Shown here: positions 46,346-53,741 of the stretch, in pieces
Layout: each line of letters opens with the position of its first letter
How positions within the stretch are numbered: the stretch's first letter is position 1
Assembly (NCBI GenBank): GCA_900168235.1
Contig: FUZG01000006.1
Coordinates: 62,001 to 126,000, forward strand
Length of the DNA: 64,000 nt
Direction of reading: 5' to 3'
DNA from: Lachnospiraceae bacterium
GTDB taxonomy: Bacteria; Bacillota; Clostridia; Lachnospirales; Lachnospiraceae
Notes under the pieces: model-generated
Databases searched by the model: none
What the model was told of the DNA's origin: nothing
What the model saw: only the letters and a program-made list of their open reading frames with translations
Position numbers and translations under genes: made by a program

Positions 46346-46394
46346 ATATATATACATACACCGGACCCTGTGGTCTGTGTATGATTCACAACCA

Positions 46395-46898
46395 TTACCT
46401 TGCGGCGCTTTCGATTATCTCCGCGAGATACATGGTGTGCATATCATGATTCTGATAGAACTTCTCCATTGCCTTCTTTGGAAGAAGGTCTTCCGTAAAC
46501 GGTACTGCAATGAGCTTGTTGCAGAGCAGTACAAGATTTGCTTCGTCAGGATAAGGAATATTATGACGGAAAGCAGGTGTCAGACCGGCTTCCGCAAACT
46601 TATCAACGTCTCTTCCGGATTTCTCTCCGCAAAGCTTCAGCGCGTCGCGGTACTCTTCATCAAGAAAAGCGATAGAGAAAAGATCGCCGGAATCAAGAAG
46701 CTCCTTTGTGTATCTGGATTCGCGGATAAAGATCATAGCTACCTGCTTATTCCAGAAAACTCCTAAGCCTCCCCAACTGACGGTCATTGTGTTGTATTTG
46801 CTTTTTCCTCCTGCGGATACAAGCGCCCATTCCTTATTGAACTTTACAAATGGATTAAGGTCGATATCAGTGAGTTTAAATGGTTGGAATGAATGCAT
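46395..46898 (-). CDS. Flavin reductase-like (FMN-binding split barrel) protein
   Basis: Probably an FMN-binding oxidoreductase that uses NAD(P)H. The 167 residues include the family-like stretches FNKEWALVSAGGKSKYNTMT, VSWGGLGVFWNKQVAMIFI and SIAFLDEEYRDAL. The second ATG (46898) is chosen because AAGGGGGATC lies about seven bases upstream; the first in-frame ATG at 46919 follows only T/A. The gene stands alone on the minus strand, divergent from the hydro-lyase operon. Confidence 0.75.
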   Translation of the reverse strand: MHSFQPFKLTDIDLNPFVKFNKEWALVSAGGKSKYNTMTVSWGGLGVFWNKQVAMIFIRESRYTKELLDSGDLFSIAFLDEEYRDALKLCGEKSGRDVDKFAEAGLTPAFRHNIPYPDEANLVLLCNKLIAVPFTEDLLPKKAMEKFYQNHDMHTMYLAEIIESAAR

Positions 46899-47067
46899 GG
46901 AGATCCCCCTTTTAGACATATTTTTTTTACATGCCGGAACATCTTCACATGATATTTCGGCATTTTAAGTATGATTCTTGAGTTGAAAATACAAGGAAAA
47001 CTGTTTTTTGAATGTGAAAAAAGATCAAGTTATTACTTTTGCACATTAAAACATTAAAATATTAAAA

Positions 47068-47096
47068 TTGATACTTCTAAAACAGAAGGTTATAAT
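47068..47096 (+). promoter_or_regulatory. Strong promoter of the double hydro-lyase operon
   Basis: TTGATA (47068-47073), a 17-base spacer and a perfect TATAAT (47091-47096). The leader of about 100 bases contains an ATCACT/AGTGAT inverted pair around the perfect palindrome GGAAAATATTTTCC, which may be regulatory. Confidence 0.75.
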
Positions 47097-47204
47097 GATT
47101 TTATCACTACTTTGAGAAAAAGTGGAAAATATTTTCCTTAAAGTGATGTGGCATAAATGCCGAAACACATATTAAAAACGTAACTAACGAAGGAGGAATC
47201 GAAA

Positions 47205-47678
47205 GTGGGAAAGATTTTCCGTTTTTATAAGGATGTTGATACTGATCAGATAATCGCGTCTCAGTACCTGCTTTTTCCGACATTTGATGAAATGAAAGTA
47301 CATACTTTTGAATCGCTGGATCCTGACTTTGCAGCTAATGTAAAGCCCGGTGATTTCGTTGTGGCTGACGAAAATTTTGGATGCGGTTCATCAAGAGAAC
47401 AGGCACCGTCTGTCCTGAAAGCGCTTGGCGTAAAGGCAGTCATTGCCAAGTCCTTTGCACGTATTTTTTACAGAAATTCCATAAATATCGGTCTTCCGGT
47501 GCTGATCTGCAAGGATCTGTATGATGCAGTAAATGCCGGAGATGAGATGGAGCTTAACATGGAAGAGGGCATCATCACAACAGGAGGAAAGACATTTTAT
47601 TGTACAAAGCTTCCTGAGAACCTGCAGAAAATCCTGGATGAAGGCGGACTTCTCGCTTCACTGAATAAGGAGGACTGA
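47205..47678 (+). CDS. Aconitase-family hydro-lyase small subunit (LeuD-like), first pair
   Basis: The swivel subunit of a two-subunit isopropylmalate isomerase-type hydro-lyase. The 157 residues are of normal LeuD length. DVDTDQIIASQYLLF carries the substrate-recognition loop (YLLF; homoaconitases have YLRT), and GCGSSREQAP and AKSFARIFYRN are the conserved catalytic stretches. The start is GTG at 47205, after AAGGAGGA. The gene order is small subunit then large, opposite to the usual leuC-leuD, and no leuA or leuB is in the window, so leucine biosynthesis is not demonstrated. Confidence 0.85.
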   Translation: MGKIFRFYKDVDTDQIIASQYLLFPTFDEMKVHTFESLDPDFAANVKPGDFVVADENFGCGSSREQAPSVLKALGVKAVIAKSFARIFYRNSINIGLPVLICKDLYDAVNAGDEMELNMEEGIITTGGKTFYCTKLPENLQKILDEGGLLASLNKED

Positions 47679-47682
47679 GACA

Positions 47683-48930
47683 ATGGGAATGACTATCGCA
47701 GAGAAGATCATTGCACGTGCCTCCGGTAATGAGGTTGTTAAGGCAAATGACATATGTACGGTGGAGCTTGATCTCCTCATGAGTAATGACGGAACAAGCC
47801 ACATCACAGTTGATAAATACAACGCGCTGAAAAATCCTCACATTGCAGATCCTTCAAAGCTTGTATGGATCGTGGATCACAATCTGCCGAGTGACAGCGT
47901 GAAGACTGCAGCATCTCATAAAAAGATGCGCGATTTTGCAAGAGAGAACGGAATCACTTATTACGAGGGCGAGGGTGTCTGCCATCAGGTCATGATGGAA
48001 AAGCATGTCCGTCCGGGCCAGCTGATATTTGGTGCGGACAGTCATACCTGTGCATATGGTGCGCTCGGAGCATTTGGTACGGGTGTCGGAAATACTGATT
48101 ATCTCTATGCCATGGTCACTGGAACTTCATGGGTACTGGTTCCTGAGACTCTGAGATTCAACCTTACAGGAAAGCTTTCTGAGGGCGTTTACGCAAGGGA
48201 TCTGATACTCACTATCATCGGAAAGATAAGTGCGAACGGTGCAAACTATAAAGCAATGGAATTTGGAGGAGAAGGCTTAAAGTCCATTGATATGGCTGGA
48301 CGTATCTCTATCTGCAATCTCTGTGTAGAGGCAGGAGCAAAGACTGCCCTCATGGAAGTTGATGAAGTGGCTATGGATTATCTGAAAGCTCACGGCAGAG
48401 AGCCTGTTCAGTGCTTTGCACCGGATGCTGATGCAGAGTATGCCCATGTTTACGATATCGACCTCAGCACCATTAAGCCAATCGTTGCAAAACCTCACTT
48501 TGTAGATAATGTGGTTCCTGCGGAAGAGGCATTTGGAACTCATATCGACGAGGCGTTTCTCGGTTCCTGCAACAACGGACGTATCGAGGATTTCCGTATC
48601 GGTGCAGAGATACTGAAGGGCAGGAAAGTAAATCCTGATGTACGTTTTCTTGTAGTTCCTGCAAGCCGTGATGTTTATCGTCAGGCGATGAAGGAAGGAC
48701 TGCTCGCGATCTTTATGGAAGCAGGCGCAATAGTCATGAACCCTAACTGCTCCGTATGCTGGGGCGCGTGTCAGGGTGTCATCGGAGAAGGTGAGACACT
48801 TATAAGCACCGGAACCAGAAACTTTAAGGGAAGATGCGGTCACAGGGAGTCCTTCGTATATCTTGCGAGTGCAGCAACCGTAACAGCATCAGCGATAAAG
48901 GGTGAGATCACCACAGCAGACAGACTGTGA
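47683..48930 (+). CDS. Aconitase-family hydro-lyase large subunit (LeuC-like), first pair, divergent cluster motif
   Basis: The catalytic subunit with a [4Fe-4S] cluster that dehydrates and rehydrates a hydroxy-acid. Landmarks: FGADSHTCAYGALGAFGTGVG, GSCNNGR (first Cys ligand; usually GSCTNGR) and NPNCSVCWGACQG, where LeuC normally has TPTCGPCLG. The two Cys of C-x-x-C are kept, but the surrounding residues differ, which suggests a substrate other than isopropylmalate; related enzymes include 2,3-dimethylmalate dehydratase. AAGGAGGA overlaps the end of the small-subunit gene. Confidence 0.82.
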   Translation: MGMTIAEKIIARASGNEVVKANDICTVELDLLMSNDGTSHITVDKYNALKNPHIADPSKLVWIVDHNLPSDSVKTAASHKKMRDFARENGITYYEGEGVCHQVMMEKHVRPGQLIFGADSHTCAYGALGAFGTGVGNTDYLYAMVTGTSWVLVPETLRFNLTGKLSEGVYARDLILTIIGKISANGANYKAMEFGGEGLKSIDMAGRISICNLCVEAGAKTALMEVDEVAMDYLKAHGREPVQCFAPDADAEYAHVYDIDLSTIKPIVAKPHFVDNVVPAEEAFGTHIDEAFLGSCNNGRIEDFRIGAEILKGRKVNPDVRFLVVPASRDVYRQAMKEGLLAIFMEAGAIVMNPNCSVCWGACQGVIGEGETLISTGTRNFKGRCGHRESFVYLASAATVTASAIKGEITTADRL

Positions 48931-48950
48931 GGCAATAGGAGCGTAACACC

Positions 48951-49445
48951 ATGGAGAAATTTACAGGTAAGGTATGGGTAATGGGTGATGACATTGATAC
49001 AGACATCATCCTGCCCACAGAGTATCTGGTTTTTAAGACGATAGATGAAATGAAGCCCTATGCTTTTTCTCCTCTTCGTCAGGATATAGCTAAAGAGTTA
49101 AAGTCCGGAGATATCATTGTTGCGGGCAACAATTTCGGATGCGGCTCATCACGTGAGCAGGCACCGGAAGTTGTAAAGGCGCTTGGAGTGAAGTGTGTTA
49201 TCGCCAAGAGCTTTGCCCGGATCTTTTTCCGAAATGCGATAAATAATGGTCTGCTCCTCATCGAGAATCCTGATCTCGCGGATGACATCAAAGAGGGTGA
49301 CGAGATCACAGTTACCATTAATGAAAAGATCGAATATAACGGTAAGGAATATCCGATCGTTTCACTGCCGGATAATCTGGTAGAGATACTGGATGCAGGC
49401 GGACTCGTAAAAGCTATGAGAAGAAGAAACGGTCTTTCGGATTAA
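48951..49445 (+). CDS. Aconitase-family hydro-lyase small subunit (LeuD-like), second pair
   Basis: 164 residues with DIDTDIILPTEYLVF (recognition loop YLVF), GCGSSREQAP and AKSFARIFFRNAINNG. It is clearly homologous to the subunit at 47205 but not a recent copy. It follows the first large subunit by 20 bases with TAGGAG upstream, so all four genes form one operon. Each small subunit is presumed to pair with the large subunit directly after it. Confidence 0.85.
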   Translation: MEKFTGKVWVMGDDIDTDIILPTEYLVFKTIDEMKPYAFSPLRQDIAKELKSGDIIVAGNNFGCGSSREQAPEVVKALGVKCVIAKSFARIFFRNAINNGLLLIENPDLADDIKEGDEITVTINEKIEYNGKEYPIVSLPDNLVEILDAGGLVKAMRRRNGLSD

Positions 49446-49455
49446 AGGAGATATC

Positions 49456-50700
49456 ATGGGACACACAATGATAGAAAAGATCATCGCTCACAATGTAGGG
49501 CATGAAGTAAAGCCCGGAGACATTGTGACGGTTGATGTGGATTATGTGATGCTGGACGACATCATGATGCCGTTCATCGTTTCAAAATTTAAGGAAATGG
49601 GATTCAGCAAGGTCTGGGACCCGAAAAAAACTGTTATCATCTGCGATCATCTGGTGCCTGCGAGTCAGGTAGACGATACCCGAGCATATCATATAAGCTG
49701 TGACTTTGCGAAGGAGCAGGAGATACCGAATCTCCACAGAAGTGACGGCATCTGCCATCAGCTCATGACTGAGGCTGGTTATGTAAAGCCGGGACACGTG
49801 GTATTTGGTACTGACAGCCACACTACGACCTATGGCTGCGTAGGAGCTTTTTCATCAGGAATCGGCTACACAGAGATGGCATCCATCCTTGGAACAGGAC
49901 AGCTTTGGATCCGCGTGCCGTCCACGATAAAGGTAAATATCACGGGAAAGCTTCCGTCAAATGTCATGAGTAAGGATGTTATCCTGAAGATCATCGGAGA
50001 CCTGACAGCTGCGGGAGCAACATACAAAGCGCTTGAGTTTACGGGTGATACTGTAGAAAACATGAGTGTTTCATCCCGAATGACCATGACAAATATGGCT
50101 ATCGAAGCAGGCGCTAAGTGCGGTCTTTTTGCACCGGATGAAAAGACGGCAGAGTACTGCGAGATCGAGCTGGATGATTTCCAGAAGAACTTAAAGGGTG
50201 ATGATGACGCGGTTTACGAGCAGGTACTGAACTACCGTGCTGAGGATTTTGTACCTGTGATGGCTGTTCCGTCTAATGTCGATCACTGCGTTCCGATTTC
50301 AGAGATCGGAGATGTGAAGGTGGACCAGGTCTTCCTTGGTTCATGTACAAATGGCCGTCTTGAAGACCTGATGGCAGCGGCAGAGGTACTTAAGGGTAAA
50401 AAAATTGCACCATTCGTGAGATTTATCGTGACTCCGGCAAGCCGTAAGGTTTATCAGGAAGCTCTTCAGAACGGCACTCTGGATATCCTCCTCGATGCAG
50501 GAGCTGATATCACCCATCCGTCATGCGGTCTCTGCTGCGGAAGAACAGGCGGTATCCTTACTGACGGAGAAGTTGTGGTTGCCACAAATAACCGGAACTT
50601 CCTCGGACGAATGGGTACAAATAAAGTAAATATTTATCTTGCTTCACCTAAATCTGCTGCAATGTCTGCACTTACAGGAAAGATTTCAGCAGCGGAATAA
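49456..50700 (+). CDS. Aconitase-family hydro-lyase large subunit (LeuC-like), second pair
   Basis: 414 residues with FGTDSHTTTYGCVGAFSSGIG, canonical GSCTNGRLEDL, and HPSCGLCCGRTGG at the second and third cluster Cys (again not the CGPC of standard LeuC). GICHQLM near residue 101 matches GVCHQVM in the first large subunit. Closer to standard LeuC than the first copy, but still atypical. AAAGGAGAT precedes the ATG. Last gene of the operon; a perfect terminator follows. Confidence 0.84.
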   Translation: MGHTMIEKIIAHNVGHEVKPGDIVTVDVDYVMLDDIMMPFIVSKFKEMGFSKVWDPKKTVIICDHLVPASQVDDTRAYHISCDFAKEQEIPNLHRSDGICHQLMTEAGYVKPGHVVFGTDSHTTTYGCVGAFSSGIGYTEMASILGTGQLWIRVPSTIKVNITGKLPSNVMSKDVILKIIGDLTAAGATYKALEFTGDTVENMSVSSRMTMTNMAIEAGAKCGLFAPDEKTAEYCEIELDDFQKNLKGDDDAVYEQVLNYRAEDFVPVMAVPSNVDHCVPISEIGDVKVDQVFLGSCTNGRLEDLMAAAEVLKGKKIAPFVRFIVTPASRKVYQEALQNGTLDILLDAGADITHPSCGLCCGRTGGILTDGEVVVATNNRNFLGRMGTNKVNIYLASPKSAAMSALTGKISAAE

Positions 50701-50723
50701 TAGACAGATAAAAATGTTTTGCT

Positions 50724-50762
50724 AAAAAAGCTGTATTTCAATCAAAGAAATACGGCTTTTTT
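50724..50762 (+). terminator. Terminator of the double hydro-lyase operon
   Basis: AAAAAAGCTGTATTTC pairs with GAAATACGGCTTTTTT (one G-U pair) around a seven-base loop. Confidence 0.9.
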
Positions 50763-50764
50763 AC

Positions 50765-50781
50765 TTTTTTGTCCGATATAT
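50765..50781 (+). promoter_or_regulatory. Second copy of the 17-base motif before a signalling gene
   Basis: TTTTTTGTCCGATATAT, identical to 7367-7383 and again directly downstream of a terminator, 39 bases before the ATG of the Cache receptor. If it is a -10 region, the transcript would begin near 50787. Confidence 0.4.
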
Positions 50782-50819
50782 ATTTAAGATTCTCATTAAA
50801 GGATGAAGGGGTACTGCAT

Positions 50820-52289
50820 ATGAGAAATTTAAAAGTCAGGACAAAAATGATCCTTATAGTCGGATTATCTGTTTTCAACATGTTCATAATAATCCTGATG
50901 GCTCTGTTCGCTATAACAGCTCTCGATAAGATCTCTACAAATAAACTCCGTGAATCTATCATGGAGGACTATGACCAGAGGATTAAAGAGCAGGTTGAAA
51001 ATGCTTCGTCCATGGTAGATGGAGTAATGGCTATGGCGGATAATGGAGATGCTACCAGAGAAGAAGCACTGGAATATGCTGCAAGAGCGCTGAGAGATAT
51101 CCGTTATGGCGAAGACGGTTATTTCTGGGCTGATACCATTGAGGGTACAAATGTGGTGCTGCTCGGTTCTGATACAGAAGGTACCATGCGATTGCATGCA
51201 AAGGATGCAGATGGATTTGAATTTGTATCAGCTATCATCAATGCCGCAAAAAGAGGCGGAGGATATGTTGATTATAAATTTGCAAAGGAAAATGGAACAA
51301 CGCCTTTTCCTAAAAGAGCATACAGCCTCTTAAATGAAAAGACAGGCTGGGTCATCGGAACAGGTAACTATATTGACGATATGGAAGTTGCCATACAGGA
51401 AGAAACCCAGTATATGCAGAAGAGGATAATGGCTGTAGGCATGCTTCTTTTTGAAACTTCGCTTTTCCTGGCAGTGCTCACGTTTGTTTTAGCTCGCGGT
51501 ATTTCAAAGTCGATACTCAGCGCATTGAGAACCAGCTTTTCTTATATAGAAAGTATGGCGGGCGGAGATTTTACCACCGAGATTTCAGAGGAGATGCTTG
51601 AGCGTAAGGATGATTTCGGAAAACTTGCGGAAGAGCTGGAGTTTTTGAAGGATTCTATTGGAAAACTAATTAAAGATATCAAGGTCATGGCTGAAACCGT
51701 TGAAGAGAATAATGACGAAGTGGACGCGGGCTTTGCAAAGGTGCGCTCCGATACGGATGATGTGTGCCAGAATATTGAGAACCTTTCAGCAATCTTTGCA
51801 GAAACTGCCGCATCAATGGATCAGTTCACAGAGTTTGCCCTGAATGTAGGAAAATGCACAGCCGGACTGTATGATAAGACAAATGATGCTGTAGAGAAGA
51901 TATTTGAACTTCATAGAAAGATCGATATAGACCGAAATAAAGCTTTCGGTAAAAACAATCTGAATCAGGATGGTGATGAGAAATCCAAGGCGGACCAGAA
52001 AGAGTTTCTGGAAGAAAGCATGGAGTATGAAAATTACGTTGATGAAGCTCTTGCTGATATTGAGCACACGTCCGCAGAACTTCGTGAAGATATGGAATCA
52101 CTCATGGCATCCATCGGTCAGATAAGCGATGTGAGCGGTCAGGGTTCAATCGGCGTAGACAGTATCGAGGACAGTATCCTAGCTATCAGGGAAAAAATAG
52201 CCGAACTCGAAGAGTCATTTAAGAATACAGAGGAAATGGTCTTTGAGCTCGACTATGAAGTCGCAAAATATGCAGTTAGAGATAAATGA
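50820..52289 (+). CDS. Cache-domain membrane receptor lacking the chemotaxis signalling tip
   Basis: Senses a small ligand outside the cell. The ATG at 50820 follows GATGAAGGGG; the in-frame TTG at 50769 lies inside the putative promoter. Transmembrane segment at about 10-33, an sCache_2-type domain (about 40-180) with YGEDGYFWADTIEGTNVVLL and YSLLNEKTGWVIGTGNYIDD, second transmembrane segment (about 190-210), then a HAMP-like linker and a long acidic coiled-coil region. The methyl-accepting hairpin tip is missing (no EAARAGE-type motif), and I see no kinase, GGDEF or EAL domain. It may signal through a partner or be a decayed chemoreceptor. Confidence 0.82.
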   Translation: MRNLKVRTKMILIVGLSVFNMFIIILMALFAITALDKISTNKLRESIMEDYDQRIKEQVENASSMVDGVMAMADNGDATREEALEYAARALRDIRYGEDGYFWADTIEGTNVVLLGSDTEGTMRLHAKDADGFEFVSAIINAAKRGGGYVDYKFAKENGTTPFPKRAYSLLNEKTGWVIGTGNYIDDMEVAIQEETQYMQKRIMAVGMLLFETSLFLAVLTFVLARGISKSILSALRTSFSYIESMAGGDFTTEISEEMLERKDDFGKLAEELEFLKDSIGKLIKDIKVMAETVEENNDEVDAGFAKVRSDTDDVCQNIENLSAIFAETAASMDQFTEFALNVGKCTAGLYDKTNDAVEKIFELHRKIDIDRNKAFGKNNLNQDGDEKSKADQKEFLEESMEYENYVDEALADIEHTSAELREDMESLMASIGQISDVSGQGSIGVDSIEDSILAIREKIAELEESFKNTEEMVFELDYEVAKYAVRDK

Positions 52290-52313
52290 TACAGCTTTTA
52301 GCCGGTCGTGACA

Positions 52314-53720
52314 TCATGTAAGAGATATGGGCGAAGAAACCTTTCTGACTTTCATATTAAAGGGTTCGTGGGCGGCACAGCTGAGTACGTGAGTGTCATC
52401 GATGACCGAGCTTTCTGTGTGCCATCCGTCCATAAATGAAGGGTCAGATCGGGGGTCCAGCATAAAGCCTGTTCCGTGGGCTTTCAGCACGGCTTCGACC
52501 TTTGTCCAAAATTTTGCACGTGTTGTCTGATCACTGTTTTTTTCAATATGTTCATAATCCGCAGGGGGAAGAACTCTTTTTAGTACGGGAAGAGTGATTC
52601 TCTCTGCGTTTTCTATGTCTGCACCTATTGGAATAGGGCTCACTGCGAGAACGACATAGTTGTCGCTGTGGGAGATGCTGAAATCCGTGCAGTTACCTTC
52701 ATAGTCACCGCTCAGCTGGGGTCTTCCGTATTCGTTAAAGGTAAGAGCAGAGTCGTCCTTTAATTTCAGATATTTTGACAAAAGGTATCCCGCACCCAGT
52801 TCCTGAAGTTTATTTTCTTCAATAGAAGCGTCCTGATATTTCTCTCTGTAGCATGAAGGGATGAGTGGAAGTAGTTCGTTTTCGATCCCTTTCAGAAATT
52901 CTATGTCGAGTACATAAACTGTGACACGAGGAGCTTCGGGATTTTCGGAGAGGATAAGTCCTACAGGTTCAGGGGTTGCCGTATGTACATAAAAATATCC
53001 TTCGGCGTAGGGAGGTCTGGGATACATATATTTGTGAAAACGTTTTTTTCCTAAATTTGTTAAACAGTCAGCCATGACAGAGAGGAGCTCTTTGGGGTAG
53101 AGTTTATCACTGTGAGCTGTGGCAAAGTGCCGGAAATCAAGAGTCTGCACGTTTTTTACCGTGGCAAGCTGTTCTTCAGCAGTGCCGTGATTAGCAAATA
53201 TGAGACACATTATGGGGCTCAGGGAATCGCCCGCGAGGAAAAGCTCCAGCTCAGGCAGAAAAATGCCCACAGATCCTGTACTGTGCCCCGGAAGAGGGAT
53301 GATCTTTCCTGTGATATCGCCGAGAGAAAAGCTGTCGAAGTCAAGGTTTTCGAAATTAGCGCAGTGGTTTAGGTCAAGGGCAGGATTCTGCACCCATTCC
53401 CGAAGAACATCCATATCATAATTTTCCACCATTTCCCTGTCGTATTCTGAAATGTAAACTTTTTCAAACTGACTGCTTCCGCCGACATGGTCAAAGTGGC
53501 CGTGGCTTACGATCACAAGGAGCGGAAGGTCTGTTACAGCCTCGACTGCGCTTTTCAAATCATCTGAACCGCATCCTGTGTCAAACAGCAGAGCTTTTTT
53601 GCTTCCGATGATGAGCTCGCAGTAGGTATCAAAACGGTCCTTCAGCATGTAGAAACGGTCATTTATTTTTATAGTCTGTATCCCCGGGATGATGGGGGTT
53701 TTTCTTTTTGAACGGATCAT
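52314..53720 (-). CDS. Fusion of a metallo-beta-lactamase-fold hydrolase and a 4'-phosphopantetheinyl transferase
   Basis: The N-terminal half is an MBL-fold metallohydrolase with the metal motif SHGHFDHVGG (H73, H75, D77, H78), LPGHSTGSVG and AGDS. The C-terminal half (about 260-455) is a Sfp/AcpS-type PPTase: ISHSDNYVVLAVS, IGADIENAER with the Mg-binding Asp, and FWTKVEAVLKAHGTGF, the W-x-x-(K)EA-x-x-K helix. PPTases convert apo carrier proteins to holo form; the acyl carrier protein at 62718 is an obvious client. The ATG at 53720 has GAAAGG seven bases upstream; the longer frame would use TTG. It follows the PucR-type regulator by 21 bases on the same strand. Confidence 0.85.
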   Translation of the reverse strand: MIRSKRKTPIIPGIQTIKINDRFYMLKDRFDTYCELIIGSKKALLFDTGCGSDDLKSAVEAVTDLPLLVIVSHGHFDHVGGSSQFEKVYISEYDREMVENYDMDVLREWVQNPALDLNHCANFENLDFDSFSLGDITGKIIPLPGHSTGSVGIFLPELELFLAGDSLSPIMCLIFANHGTAEEQLATVKNVQTLDFRHFATAHSDKLYPKELLSVMADCLTNLGKKRFHKYMYPRPPYAEGYFYVHTATPEPVGLILSENPEAPRVTVYVLDIEFLKGIENELLPLIPSCYREKYQDASIEENKLQELGAGYLLSKYLKLKDDSALTFNEYGRPQLSGDYEGNCTDFSISHSDNYVVLAVSPIPIGADIENAERITLPVLKRVLPPADYEHIEKNSDQTTRAKFWTKVEAVLKAHGTGFMLDPRSDPSFMDGWHTESSVIDDTHVLSCAAHEPFNMKVRKVSSPISLT

Positions 53721-53741
53721 GTTAAAACCTTTCAAAGATCA

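Noticed and set aside
47205-50700. Straight annotation as leuD-leuC leucine biosynthesis genes
   Set aside because: Cluster motifs are atypical, gene order is reversed, there are two pairs, and leuA/leuB are absent from the window; family-level naming is safer.
50769-50819. N-terminal extension of the Cache receptor from a TTG
   Set aside because: The extension overlaps the putative promoter motif and has no ribosome binding site, whereas the ATG at 50820 precedes a normal membrane segment.
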